Made by a program: the position numbers and the translations under genes. From NCBI RefSeq assembly GCF_021560175.1, contig NZ_CP091110.1, positions 5,504,001 to 5,568,000 on the forward strand: DNA of 64,000 bases, in the 5' to 3' direction. Under the pieces are notes generated by a model. That model saw only the letters and a list, made by a program, of their open reading frames with translations. It ran no database searches and was not told the origin of the DNA. Of this stretch, positions 46,012 to 54,542 are shown piece after piece; within the stretch, counting starts at the first letter, position 1; every line of letters starts with the position of its first letter. Origin of the DNA: Neobacillus drentensis (GTDB lineage: Bacteria > Bacillota > Bacilli > Bacillales > Cytobacillaceae).

Positions 46012-47349
46012 TTAGATAAACAAGCTCAGCAATAAGACAATTCCTAATCCGACAAGTGAGTTAATCAACAAAAGAAGTCCCCATGATTTAAGGGTATCTT
46101 TAATAGATAGATTAAAGTATTCCTTAAACAACCAGAAGGAGGCATCATTTACATGGGTAATGGTGTTACTGCCAGCTGCCGTTGCTAATACCATTAAGGC
46201 AGGGTTGACATCAAATTGATGCATTAATGGACCAACGATCCCGGCTGCTGTAATCGCAGAAACGACCCCTGTACCTGTCGCTAAACGGAGCAAAGCGGTA
46301 ATAAACCAAGCCATAATAAGCGGTGAAATACTTGTGTGCTCCATCATTTTGGCAATATAATCACCAACGCCAGAGTCTAAAATAATTTGTTTGAACGCCC
46401 CTCCTGCACCAACGATGAAGATGACCATCGCAACACCTTCAATCGCCCCGGAAAAGGATTTCATTACTTCAGGCATGGTCCGGCCAACACGAATACCGAA
46501 TACATATACGGCCACTAAGACAGCCAGTAACATACTAATTTCAGCACTTCCGAAGAAGTTAATAATTTGATACGCAGTCGATCCCTTTTTGATAAAAATA
46601 TTTAAGATTGTTGCTGCAGTAATAATAATGGCTGGAATTAACGGAACAATTAAACTTACCGCAAAGCGGGGCATTTCATCATCCGTAAACTCTTTTGACT
46701 TCTGTAATAATGGCGGAACCGGACGTTCGACATTACGCATCAATTTTGGAAAAATAATTCCCGAACAGATAATCGCTGGAATAACCACTACAAGACCCAA
46801 AAGATAAACCATTCCCATATCTGCACCATAGGCAGAAACAAGGGCTACTGGACCGGGCTGAGGCGGGAAAATACTATGAGCCATTGTGGCTGCGGCAACC
46901 ATCGTCACCCCAAGACGTAAGTATGGCATTTTTGCTTCAACCGCGATACTGATCACCAGTGGAGCTAAGATAATAAAGGCAACCTCGTAAAATACCGATA
47001 CACCGAAGATCGCACCGACAAGCAAGATCGCCCATTGGACATTTTTTACACCGAATTTATTTAGGAGTGTAGACGCTACTCGTTGCGCAGCACCTGAGTC
47101 AACCATCAATTTCCCCAGTACAGCACCAAATCCAATGACTAATGCCAAACTGCCAAGTGTGCCGCCAAGACCCTTTTTGATCGTGTCAATGACTTCTGGC
47201 AGTGTTAAGCCATTCATGATTCCTACGAATATAGCAGCAATTAGGAGTGCCAGAACTCCATTAAGTTTCCATTTCATATTCAAAAATAAGAGTAAGGCGA
47301 CTCCCACCGCTACCCATATAATTGGTAATGAGTTTGTTAGTCCATCCAA
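46012..47349 (-). CDS. gntP: GntP-family gluconate-type permease
   Basis: A 445-residue transporter with about 12-14 membrane helices. IGFGAVLGKLMVDSGAAQRVA, FPPQPGPVALVSAYGADMG and SNTITHVNDASFWLFKEYFNLS are GntP signatures. It probably imports gluconate or a related sugar acid. A perfect palindrome upstream (47434-47454) is the likely operator. It is a single gene; kinase genes are not adjacent. A second GntP paralogue is at 58239-59564. Confidence 0.9.
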   Translation of the reverse strand: MDGLTNSLPIIWVAVGVALLLFLNMKWKLNGVLALLIAAIFVGIMNGLTLPEVIDTIKKGLGGTLGSLALVIGFGAVLGKLMVDSGAAQRVASTLLNKFGVKNVQWAILLVGAIFGVSVFYEVAFIILAPLVISIAVEAKMPYLRLGVTMVAAATMAHSIFPPQPGPVALVSAYGADMGMVYLLGLVVVIPAIICSGIIFPKLMRNVERPVPPLLQKSKEFTDDEMPRFAVSLIVPLIPAIIITAATILNIFIKKGSTAYQIINFFGSAEISMLLAVLVAVYVFGIRVGRTMPEVMKSFSGAIEGVAMVIFIVGAGGAFKQIILDSGVGDYIAKMMEHTSISPLIMAWFITALLRLATGTGVVSAITAAGIVGPLMHQFDVNPALMVLATAAGSNTITHVNDASFWLFKEYFNLSIKDTLKSWGLLLLINSLVGLGIVLLLSLFI

Positions 47350-47433
47350 TTTGTATCCCCCCGTTGTATGAATTATTCATTAACTGCAACCCTTTTCACG
47401 ATTACATAAAAAAAGAGAAGGTTATATGTATTT

Positions 47434-47454
47434 AATTTGTTTACTAAACAAATT
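47434..47454. promoter_or_regulatory. Perfect palindrome upstream of gntP
   Basis: Arms AATTTGTTTA and TAAACAAATT around a single C. It is about 85 bp upstream of the gntP start. It resembles a GntR-type operator; the protein that binds it is unknown. Confidence 0.55.
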
Positions 47455-47621
47455 ACAATTGTAAGGATAATATAGACTGATACCGCTGTCAACCCTATAG
47501 AAGTAACAAACGGCTGGTTTGTTCACCGGCCAATTTCCCTATAATCTTCCATTGTAAACTATTATTCTAATAAAGTATGATTTTTTATGTGAGTATATTA
47601 TTTATGAGCGGAGGAGAATAA

Positions 47622-49841
47622 TTGAATAGAATAGTAGTAAGTTTTCTTTCCTTTTTCTTACTATTTAATCTTTTTATTTCAGGTGCATCGGCTGACACGA
47701 TTGAACCAAAATTGCAGATTAAATTGGTTAATTATATAGGCAACCAAACACAATTAACCATTAGGCCTACGGGGGATTATCTTATACAAGGATCAAATCT
47801 ACGTTTAAAAAATGGGACTTCTTATATGGTCAAATATGATTCTAATAGAATCATCGTATTAGAAGGCTCAACCACACTTATTCAAAGTGATTCCGTAAAC
47901 CTAATCCCGTCATTAGAAACAAACTATCTAACCATTAACAACCGTCCCTATTTAGGTTCATTTCGGTTTATCCCTGAGAATTCAAAATATGTCCGGCCCA
48001 TTAATGAGGTTTTTATAGAAGATTATTTAAAAGGTGTTGTACCTTTTGAAATGATGGCAGGCTGGAATAAAGAAGCATTAAAATCCCAGGCAGTCGCAGC
48101 TAGAACCTATGCCCTATCCTATTTAAATAAAGTGATGGACGACACGATTAATTATCAAGTTTACGGCGGGTATGCTTGGCACCCAAACAGTACAGCAGCT
48201 GTAGATGAGACGAAGGGTGAAGTTGTAAAATCAAATGGCCGAATGATCAGTGCTGTTTTCTCTGCCAGTAATGGCGGGAAAACCGAGTCAAATGCAAATG
48301 TATGGGGAACATCACCTGTAGCTTATTTGACCATCAAAACAGACGAGTTTGATGCTAAAACACCTTGGACGTTTTCTGTAAAAAAACAACAAATCAATCC
48401 AGCAACAATCGCTTGGGAGCAAATGAAAGAAACTGATGCTTCTTTAACATCCTCGATTAAAACCTGGATGCTATCACACGGATACGCAGGGAAAGACATT
48501 AGAATTACGGCTATTCCTATCTTGTCCTTGACGACACCGACCTCTGGCGGCCGTGTATCAAAAGGTAATATAACGATTGAATTTTTAACAAAAGATAAAG
48601 TAGACCCGAGTGGTCTATTTACACCGCAAAAATTAGAGTATAAAAATGTACCTGCCTCTCAAGTACGGGCTATGGTTGGCATTCGGACCATGTTAAGTTA
48701 TTTGGTAACCTCTGCAACCGAAACAACTGAAGCGATCACTGTTTCTGGTCTCGGTGATGGTCATGGCGTTGGTTTAAGCCAATGGGGTGCAAAAAACCGG
48801 GCAGATGCGGGTCAAAAATATAATGAAATCTTAGCGTTTTATTATGATGGCACAACTTTATCGAAAGAATACACGGAAAGACCGCAATTCGTCATTCCAT
48901 CAAGTGATGCTTCGACGCCATCGGTAGTGGAAACTCCAGCAAGTGGTGCTGCGGCCCCACCGGTAGTGGAAACTCCAGCAAGTGGTGCTGCGGCCCCATC
49001 GGTAGTGGAAACTCCAGCAAATGGTGTTGCGATCCCACCGGTAGTAGAAACTCCAAAAGCTGACACGATCGCACCAATGATCAGCAGTGTGAAAGTTAGT
49101 GTCGATAATGCAAAAAATAAAACAACGATCTCTTTTAATACGGATGAAAAAGCGAAAATTTCCATTTATATTAAAGATAGTAATGGGAAGATTTTGACCT
49201 ACTTAGCTCAAAACGTTTTAACGGAACGTGGCACGACGACAAAAGAATACAGTACTTCTCCTTTAGCAAATGGCAAATATTTTGTTGGGATTATCGCGAT
49301 TGATGAGTCCAATAATCAAGCATCAACACTGCCATCTTTTGACGTGAAGAAGATCGTCCCAGTAAAAGATACCACTGCTCCAAAACTAACGGGCATAAAG
49401 GTTAGTGTCAATAACAGCAGTAATCAAGGTACACTCATTTTTAATTCAAATGAGACTGCGAAATTAACGGTATATGTAAAAGACAGCAAAGGAAAGATTC
49501 TCACTTATTTGAAAAAGGATGCCTTAACAAAAGCCGGCACAGTAACGCTGCCATACAGCACGGCTCCCTATGCGAACGGCAAATATACAGTTGGAATCAA
49601 TGCTGTCGATCCTAGTAATAACAAATCTTCAGCTGCTGCTTCATTTGAAGTTAAAAAGCTGAAAACAGGTAAGGTGATCGTTTCCTTATTACATGTCCGG
49701 ACTTCTGCTTCTTCAAAAGCAAAAATTATTGGTGTCATCAAGAAAAACCAAACGGTTACGATCCTTTCCACAAGCGGCGGCTGGTATCGAATCAGTTATG
49801 GGAAATTAACCGGTTTTGTACCTAAAACAGCTGTAAAATAA
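47622..49841 (+). CDS. Secreted SpoIID/LytB-type protein with linker repeats and SH3b domain
   Basis: A 739-residue protein, TTG start behind GGAGGAGAA. Signal peptide 1-24 (ends ASA). SpoIID domain about 125-430: NEVFIEDYLKGVVPFEMMAG, LKSQAVAARTYALSYL, SASNGGKTESNANVWG and GLGDGHGVGLSQWGAKNRADAG. Residues 434-478 are a 13-residue tandem repeat VVETPASGAAAPP. Two ~95-residue beta-rich repeats follow (479-573 and 584-675, both with GKILTYL and NGKY(F/T)VGI). A C-terminal SH3b domain (about 680-739) probably binds the wall. SpoIID enzymes are lytic transglycosylases acting on denuded glycan strands; here probably a vegetative or spore cell-wall hydrolase. Confidence 0.88.
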   Translation: MNRIVVSFLSFFLLFNLFISGASADTIEPKLQIKLVNYIGNQTQLTIRPTGDYLIQGSNLRLKNGTSYMVKYDSNRIIVLEGSTTLIQSDSVNLIPSLETNYLTINNRPYLGSFRFIPENSKYVRPINEVFIEDYLKGVVPFEMMAGWNKEALKSQAVAARTYALSYLNKVMDDTINYQVYGGYAWHPNSTAAVDETKGEVVKSNGRMISAVFSASNGGKTESNANVWGTSPVAYLTIKTDEFDAKTPWTFSVKKQQINPATIAWEQMKETDASLTSSIKTWMLSHGYAGKDIRITAIPILSLTTPTSGGRVSKGNITIEFLTKDKVDPSGLFTPQKLEYKNVPASQVRAMVGIRTMLSYLVTSATETTEAITVSGLGDGHGVGLSQWGAKNRADAGQKYNEILAFYYDGTTLSKEYTERPQFVIPSSDASTPSVVETPASGAAAPPVVETPASGAAAPSVVETPANGVAIPPVVETPKADTIAPMISSVKVSVDNAKNKTTISFNTDEKAKISIYIKDSNGKILTYLAQNVLTERGTTTKEYSTSPLANGKYFVGIIAIDESNNQASTLPSFDVKKIVPVKDTTAPKLTGIKVSVNNSSNQGTLIFNSNETAKLTVYVKDSKGKILTYLKKDALTKAGTVTLPYSTAPYANGKYTVGINAVDPSNNKSSAAASFEVKKLKTGKVIVSLLHVRTSASSKAKIIGVIKKNQTVTILSTSGGWYRISYGKLTGFVPKTAVK
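48921..49062 (+). repeat. 39-bp in-frame minisatellite in SpoIID-like gene
   Basis: Units at 48921-48959, 48960-48998 and 48999-49037 plus a partial unit to 49062, each with CGGTAGTGGAAACTCC. Repeat length is a multiple of three, so copy-number change would keep the frame. Confidence 0.9.
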
Positions 49842-49842
49842 T

Positions 49843-49889
49843 AAAAAGGTTGTATCCCTGTGCATAATCCAGGGTATACAACCTTTTTT
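49843..49889. terminator. Bidirectional terminator
   Basis: AAAAAGGTTGTAT and ATACAACCTTTTT arms with inner CCCTG/CAGGG pairing, shared by the convergent SpoIID-like gene and fxsA. Confidence 0.9.
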
Positions 49890-50275
49890 TATTTGATGAT
49901 TTTCCGATTTCCTCTATTAATCCTCTTTTTGAATAAATATAGAATTAAAACCTTAAATAACTTCCTTGTCGGAGGAAAAAGCATTAAAAAGCCGATAATG
50001 TCGGTTACAAATCCCGGTGTTAATAAAAAAGTTCCGCCGATTAAAATGCAAATCCCATCTAATACCGCATCCCCTGGAAGCTGACCGCGGCTTAACTGCT
50101 CTTGGACCTTCCGAATTGTTTGCAGCCCTTCCCTTTTCGCTAAATAAGCTCCAAGGACGCCAGTTAATATAATCAGCAGCAAGGTAGGCCAAAAGCCGAT
50201 GGATCTCCCGAATAAAATCAATAATCCAATATCCGCTGCCGGTATCGCAATGATCAATAAAAATAAATAACGCAT
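49889..50275 (-). CDS. fxsA: FxsA-family membrane protein
   Basis: A 128-residue protein. ATG 50275 follows AAGGAGC; the frame extends to 50296 but starts inside the binding site. Family blocks: MRYLFLLIIAIPAADIGLLI, GFWPTLLLIILTGVLGAYLAKREG, RGQLPGDAVLDGICILIGGTFLLTPGFVTDIIGFLMLFPPTR. Four membrane helices. E. coli FxsA eases F-plasmid exclusion of phage T7; role in Bacilli unclear. Confidence 0.9.
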   Translation of the reverse strand: MRYLFLLIIAIPAADIGLLILFGRSIGFWPTLLLIILTGVLGAYLAKREGLQTIRKVQEQLSRGQLPGDAVLDGICILIGGTFLLTPGFVTDIIGFLMLFPPTRKLFKVLILYLFKKRINRGNRKIIK

Positions 50276-50358
50276 GGAATGCTCCTTCCCAGCCAAATTG
50301 GAATCTTGATTTACGTTCTTGTAAATAATAGTACCAAAATTACAGGAGGGATAAAACT

Positions 50359-50643
50359 ATGGGGACTTGTGAACTTTGCGGACGACAAGAGGTAGAAACA
50401 ACCGTTCATCACCTGCTTCCAAAAGAAATGGGCGGCACATTCGGGGCAACCGCGAATCTTTGCATTCCCTGTCACAAACAAATTCATGCCCTCTACACGA
50501 ATGAGGAAATTGCCGCCCGGCTTACTACCTTACCGGAACTAAGAGCAGATGAAAAGCTGGCTAGTTTTATCAAATGGATTCGTAAACAGCCCTCCACGAA
50601 GATCATGAAAATCAAAAAGTCGAGACAACGCAGACGAAAATAA
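50359..50643 (+). CDS. Small HNH-type nuclease-like protein (YisB-like)
   Basis: A 94-residue protein, ATG after GGAGGG. CELCGRQ and CIPCHKQIH are two zinc knuckles; HHLLPKEMGG is the HNH core start. A basic tail (KKSRQRRRK) could bind nucleic acid. Similar to B. subtilis YisB. Cellular role unknown. Confidence 0.82.
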   Translation: MGTCELCGRQEVETTVHHLLPKEMGGTFGATANLCIPCHKQIHALYTNEEIAARLTTLPELRADEKLASFIKWIRKQPSTKIMKIKKSRQRRRK

Positions 50644-50659
50644 TTGCTAAAACCATTTT

Positions 50660-50688
50660 AATCGTGTACGATTAAGTTGTACACGATT
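50660..50688. promoter_or_regulatory. Perfect palindrome upstream of glutathione peroxidase-ohrR operon
   Basis: Arms AATCGTGTAC and GTACACGATT around a 9-bp centre, 30 bp before the gpx start. It is placed for a MarR/OhrR-type repressor and most likely bound by the OhrR-like protein encoded by the second gene. Confidence 0.75.
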
Positions 50689-50717
50689 TACTTTTTATAA
50701 AATGGGGAGGAACGAAC

Positions 50718-51197
50718 ATGACAACCGTTTATGATTTTAATGTAGCGAAAACCAATGGGGAAATGAAATCATTGAAGGAATACGAAGGAAAACCGTTAAT
50801 TATTGTCAATACAGCCAGTAAATGCGGGTTTACACCGCAGTTTAAGGGCCTTCAAGAATTATATGAAAAATATAACGATCAAGGTCTTATGGTTTTAGGG
50901 TTTCCTTGCGATCAATTCAACAATCAGGAATTTGCCAATATTGATGAAACCACTCAATTCTGCCAAGTGAACTATGGGGTAACCTTCCCGATGTTTGCCA
51001 AAATTGACGTGAACGGTGACAAGGCAGATCCTCTATTTACCTTTTTAAAAGATCAGAAAAAAGGACTTCTTTCGAGGAATATTAAGTGGAATTTCACGAA
51101 GTTTCTTGTCGATGCTAAGGGGAACGTCGTCGAGCGCTATGCCCCAACGGTCGATCCACGCAGAATGGAACAAGATGTCCAAAAATTATTTTCATAA
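50718..51197 (+). CDS. bsaA: Glutathione/thioredoxin peroxidase (GPx/BsaA family)
   Basis: A 159-residue peroxidase. The catalytic Cys36 lies in NTASKCGFTPQF, the second conserved region is GFPCDQFNNQEF and the Trp motif is KWNFTKFLVD. It should reduce organic hydroperoxides, with thiols as donors, since Bacilli lack glutathione. First gene of a two-gene unit with an OhrR-type regulator (11 bp gap). Confidence 0.93.
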   Translation: MTTVYDFNVAKTNGEMKSLKEYEGKPLIIVNTASKCGFTPQFKGLQELYEKYNDQGLMVLGFPCDQFNNQEFANIDETTQFCQVNYGVTFPMFAKIDVNGDKADPLFTFLKDQKKGLLSRNIKWNFTKFLVDAKGNVVERYAPTVDPRRMEQDVQKLFS

Positions 51198-51207
51198 AGG
51201 TGATTAT

Positions 51208-51642
51208 TTGAAAGACTTTTTTACGTTAAAAAATCAACTCTGTTTCGCCATCTACGAAACGGCCAGTGAATTTACCAAGCTGTATACGGCTGTCCTTCAA
51301 CCCTTTGGGTTAACCTACCCACAGTATTTAGTCCTATTAGCCTTGTGGGAGAATGATGGGGTAACGGTTAAAGACTTAGGCGAAAAATTAACGCTTGGGA
51401 CCGGAACCTTAACGCCGATGATTGCAAGGATGGAGGGGAACGGCTGGCTTCGGAAGGAACGCTCCACTGAAGATGAAAGAAAAGTATTTATTTTTTTAGA
51501 AAAGAAGGCATTGGAAGAAAAGCTGGCTATTACCCAAAAGGTCAGCGAAAAGATTGAGACCTGTAATATTGAGTTTGAGGAGTATAAGTCGCTCATGGAG
51601 CAATTACATCGATTACATGGCAAGCTTCAGCAACAAAAATAA
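51208..51642 (+). CDS. ohrR: OhrR-type MarR-family peroxide sensor
   Basis: A 144-residue MarR-family regulator. I chose TTG 51208, preceded by AAAGGTG; the longer frame begins inside gpx. LKNQLCF holds the reactive cysteine at position 12, equivalent to Cys15 of B. subtilis OhrR. Y-rich TYPQYLVLLALWEN and winged-helix LGEKLTLGTGTLTPMIARME follow. It lacks an ohr neighbour; instead it probably controls the gpx gene before it through the palindrome at 50660-50688. Confidence 0.9.
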   Translation: MKDFFTLKNQLCFAIYETASEFTKLYTAVLQPFGLTYPQYLVLLALWENDGVTVKDLGEKLTLGTGTLTPMIARMEGNGWLRKERSTEDERKVFIFLEKKALEEKLAITQKVSEKIETCNIEFEEYKSLMEQLHRLHGKLQQQK

Positions 51643-51796
51643 AAAAGCGCTGGAGCTGGATCAGTCTCAAAGCGGATGATACTTTCTTATTTTACCAGCT
51701 AGGCTGGCGCCCGCCCATTCACTGGACATCTATCCTGCATACATTACAGGTAGTAAGAATCTATTCTTGCTGCTGATTACAGAAAAAGGGAGATGT

Positions 51797-52045
51797 ATGC
51801 GCATGTTTGGAGGATACGGCGGATTTCATGGGGGATACCACGGAGGATTCCATGGCGGCTACCCTGGAGGATATCACCATCATCATGGATATTTTCATGG
51901 GGGTTACCCTGGTTATGGATATGGCGGCTACGGTGGTTTCGGTTCACCATTTGTTGGCGGATTCCTCGGCGGGTTAACAGCGGGTGCCCTAACTGGCGGC
52001 TATCCTGGATATGGATATGGATACGGATATGGCGGTTACTATTAA
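51797..52045 (+). CDS. Gly/Tyr/His-rich small protein (spore coat-like)
   Basis: An 82-residue low-complexity protein. ATG 51797 follows AAAAAGGGAG; frame continues left without a better start. It is built of GGY, GGF and PGYGY units with HHHH, plus one hydrophobic block FVGGFLGGLTAGAL near residues 52-65. Similar composition occurs in spore coat and exosporium proteins. A strong terminator follows. No family assigned. Confidence 0.65.
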   Translation: MRMFGGYGGFHGGYHGGFHGGYPGGYHHHHGYFHGGYPGYGYGGYGGFGSPFVGGFLGGLTAGALTGGYPGYGYGYGYGGYY

Positions 52046-52049
52046 ATAA

Positions 52050-52098
52050 GAGAAAAACGTCCGGTTTGCATGTGTGATCGCAAACCGGACGTTTTGTT
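52050..52098 (+). terminator. Terminator of Gly-rich protein gene
   Basis: AAAACGTCCGGTTTGC and GCAAACCGGACGTTTTG arms, T-rich after. Confidence 0.9.
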
Positions 52099-52127
52099 TA
52101 GTTGTAACCTTTTTTAATTATGTGGAA

Positions 52128-52178
52128 TTGCTCTCTTTTTTGAAATGAGAGCAAAAAAATAGAGGGCCTGGCCCTCCG
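52128..52178 (-). terminator. Terminators of Spo0E-like gene
   Basis: On the minus strand GAGGGC/GCCCTC (52161-52176) is followed by TATTTTTTT, then GCTCTC/GAGAGC. They end the minus-strand transcript from 52439. Confidence 0.75.
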
Positions 52179-52274
52179 CCATTTTGGTTATATAGCTTTA
52201 CTAAGAAAATACGATTTCACCTTTTTTATGTCATGGCTATGATGTTGGGAAAAAAACTTCATGTATGTCAAAAC

Positions 52275-52439
52275 TTATGCGGTTAGTTCTTCTATTAAAC
52301 CCATTTGCAGGTTGATTAATCGATCAAGTCTTTCACTAAGTCTTACCGTTTCGGCGGAGGTAAAGCCCTTAGAAAGGCCTACTGTTATCATTTTTAATCG
52401 TAGATTTTCAATTTGTAAAAATAGATCCTCATTCGTCAT
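52275..52439 (-). CDS. Spo0E-family aspartyl-phosphate phosphatase
   Basis: A 54-residue protein, ATG at 52439 behind AAGGGG. It has the Spo0E signature: hydrophobic helix LRLKMITVGLSKGFTSAETV followed by SERLD (the SxxxD motif) and RLIN. Such proteins dephosphorylate Spo0A~P and hold back sporulation. Stand-alone gene with terminators at 52128-52178. Confidence 0.85.
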   Translation of the reverse strand: MTNEDLFLQIENLRLKMITVGLSKGFTSAETVRLSERLDRLINLQMGLIEELTA

Positions 52440-52682
52440 TTGCGATAACCCCTTATATTAAAACTCCCTGTGAATTAAGTTTACTAGTTGTAAGCGGATA
52501 CACGGAAATAGTTTTCATCATCAAATATCGACACTTTTTATGCTCATTATGGTGATAATTGTTAGGATACTAATAAAGGACTCGATAATACGTTTAATCC
52601 ATAACGAAGTTCCTCGGAATTTGGCGAACTTGGGAAAATTACCAAATCTATTAATTTCGAACGCTTCTCATGGTGCCTTCAT

Positions 52683-52695
52683 GGTGCCTGACACC
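52683..52695. repeat. REP-like palindrome, GACACC variant
   Basis: GGTGCCTGACACC, preceded by a partial copy ATGGTGCC 12 bp before. It lies in the 390-bp gap between the Spo0E-like and the next small gene; the rest of the gap shows nothing clear. Confidence 0.75.
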
Positions 52696-52829
52696 ATTAC
52701 TCCGTTTTTGACTATGTTTATGGTTAATTGTCAACTTTACCTGCTAGTTTCCCAAGGATGTCGTCATACTTTAGCGAATGCTGGAATATAGATAGTATCA
52801 CTCAACTAATAGATAAGGGTGATGGTGTA

Positions 52830-52988
52830 GTGAAGACAGAACAGGTGCATTACGAGGGAAAACTTTTTATTGTAATCTATAAGTATAGTTCGGGCTATTG
52901 GGAAATTAGAGAGAAGGACAGCAGGTTTAATGTACAGCTGGTACATGAATCAGAAGTACAGCCAGTTGGAGAGACCGTTACCTCTTAA
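52830..52988 (+). CDS. Small hypothetical protein
   Basis: A 52-residue protein. GTG 52830 follows AAGGGTGATG. The sequence (KTEQVHYEGKLFIVIYKYSS, GYWEIREKD, QLVHESEVQPVGE) looks like a compact beta-sheet fold. A terminator overlaps its stop. No family recognised. Confidence 0.55.
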   Translation: MKTEQVHYEGKLFIVIYKYSSGYWEIREKDSRFNVQLVHESEVQPVGETVTS

Positions 52989-53004
52989 GGTTGCGGTCTT
53001 TTCA
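52972..53004 (+). terminator. Terminator overlapping a stop codon
   Basis: AGACCGTTACCT pairs imperfectly (10 of 12) with AGGTTGCGGTCT and is followed by TTTTC. Confidence 0.7.
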
Positions 53005-53105
53005 ACTGTCCGAAAACTTTCATCTTTTAAGCCCTATTTCCATCTTTATACACTTTATAATCATGTTAGGAGCCGTTTTTCTAATGATGATGATGGAGGT
53101 TTTAG

Positions 53106-53408
53106 ATGATGAAGCAATTCTGGACAGTGGCAATACTATCGCTTTTATTGTTAGCAGGCTGTTCATCCAATGCTGCCGACAAAAAGGAAGCATTGGATGG
53201 AGAGACGCTATATGGAAATAAGTGTTCAGCCTGCCATGGAGGCAATTTAAAAGGCGCTGTGGGACCACCTATACTAAATATGAGCAGTAAATACTCAGAA
53301 GATGAATTATTTAAGATGATTACAGAAGGATCCGATAAAATGCCAGGCCATCTTTTAAACGATGAGGAATCGAGAGTCGTTACCAAGTGGTTGATGGAGA
53401 AGAAATAA
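53106..53408 (+). CDS. cccB: Lipoprotein cytochrome c-551 (CccB-like)
   Basis: A 100-residue protein. ATG 53106 or the next ATG, both behind GGAGG. Lipobox LLAGC (Cys19), heme motif CSACH (C40, C43, H44), axial Met in SDKMPGHL (M79). It is a small membrane-anchored electron carrier facing outside, probably feeding a cytochrome oxidase. Confidence 0.92.
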   Translation: MMKQFWTVAILSLLLLAGCSSNAADKKEALDGETLYGNKCSACHGGNLKGAVGPPILNMSSKYSEDELFKMITEGSDKMPGHLLNDEESRVVTKWLMEKK

Positions 53409-53420
53409 GTATGCAAATAA

Positions 53421-53659
53421 AAAGAGGCTGACCCAAAAGGTGGTTGATGATTAAGTTTTCACACTCTGTTGATTGGAGCGGAAGGCGCGAAGACTCCTGC
53501 GGAAGTACGGGGCTGGGGAGACCCCGCAGGAGCGTAGCGACGAGGAGGCTCCCCGTGCCGCCCGCGGAAAGCGAAGCGCCTGGAGCAGAAATCAACAGAC
53601 TAGTTTGATGTATAAAAAAAGTGGGTGCCCCCAAAATATACTTTTGGGTCACCCACTTA
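53421..53659 (+). repeat. GC-rich dispersed element family B, copy 2
   Basis: AAAGAGGCTGACCCAAAAGG at the left and the hairpin AGTGGGTGCCCC ... GGGTCACCCACT at the right. TGACCCAAAAG and CTTTTGGGTCA are inverted ends. The interior CGGAAGTACGGGG and GGAGGCTCCCCG blocks match 45347-45649 in opposite orientation. It lies between cccB and the convergent FCD regulator. Confidence 0.85.
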
Positions 53660-53665
53660 GACTTT

Positions 53666-54364
53666 CTACTTTTTCGTGTCTTTTATGACTTTTTGGCGGA
53701 CGTAATCGAGGTGGAGGTACATTTGGTGGAAGGCTTCAAATGGATCTCGATTGGCGAGTGCTTGATAGATCGCGGTATGATGGCGGACCGTCCGCTCTGG
53801 TTCTCGCACCTTAATTTCATTATTAATCTTCACCAGCGTCACAATTAACGAATCAATCATTCCTTCAACAATTGGGTTATCCGCACTCAATGCAATAATG
53901 CGGTGAAACTCAATATCGGCCTCCCCATAGTCCCCATCTTGACAATTCTCAATAAAATCAATCGTCTCCTTTAATCTTACCAGCTCTTCCTCACTAATCT
54001 TCTCGGCAGCTATCGTGATTAGCCCTAGCTCCAATGCCATCCGTGCCTCTACGATCGCCTGCAGGTTATCATGTGCTAACGCTAGCATAACGGAAAAGGG
54101 ATGACTGCTAATCTTATTATTAAAGAAAGTTCCCTCACGTGTTTTTCGTGTAATAACCCCTAATGATTCCAGTGAACTAAGCGCCTCACGCAGTACCGGC
54201 CGGCTGACATCCAAAATCCCCAATAATTCCATTTCCGTAGGAAGCTTATCCCCAGGTTTTAGCTGGCCGCTAATTAATAGCTGAACAATACTTTCCATTA
54301 CTTGCTTTGATAACGTAATTCGTTGAACATATTCTATATTTATTTTTTTAGAAGAATCTTTCAT
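53666..54364 (-). CDS. FCD-domain GntR-family regulator of sugar-acid genes
   Basis: A 232-residue FadR-subfamily regulator. ATG 54364 sits 7 bp after GAGGAG; a TTG two codons upstream (54370) is too close to that site. N-terminal winged helix (about 10-75) has GDKLPTEMELLGILDVSRPVLREALSSLESLG. The C-terminal FCD domain (about 90-220) has EARMALELGLITIAAEKISEEE and the metal-binding pattern DIEFHRIIALSADNPI ... RTVRHHTAIYQAL. It closes the glucarate cluster, separated from garK by a terminator, and probably represses the operon. Confidence 0.88.
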   Translation of the reverse strand: MKDSSKKINIEYVQRITLSKQVMESIVQLLISGQLKPGDKLPTEMELLGILDVSRPVLREALSSLESLGVITRKTREGTFFNNKISSHPFSVMLALAHDNLQAIVEARMALELGLITIAAEKISEEELVRLKETIDFIENCQDGDYGEADIEFHRIIALSADNPIVEGMIDSLIVTLVKINNEIKVREPERTVRHHTAIYQALANRDPFEAFHQMYLHLDYVRQKVIKDTKK

Positions 54365-54504
54365 CTCCAAGCTCCTCGAGTCACAATCTAGTTTGTAATC
54401 TCTTCCATTATTACCTTAAATGAAAAAAGGTTCAAGTGTATTAAATAGGCTTAGATCTCCCGAGCTCTAGGCCTATAGCTGCACCATTTTCTAAATTCCA
54501 CTAA

Positions 54505-54533
54505 AAATAGCTGCCAAGAAAACTTGGCAGCAT
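54505..54533 (-). terminator. Terminator of the glucarate operon
   Basis: GCTGCCAAG and CTTGGCAGC around TTTT, then TATTTTT on the minus strand, 14 bp past the garK stop. Confidence 0.88.
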
Positions 54534-54542
54534 ACACCTTGG

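Noticed and set aside
52540..52791. An 83-codon plus-strand frame
   Set aside because: It runs through the REP-like palindrome, lacks a ribosome binding site and has no recognisable sequence.
53380..53688. Open frames of 71-90 codons across the second GC-rich element
   Set aside because: Same non-coding element; frames arise from low stop frequency in GC-rich sequence.
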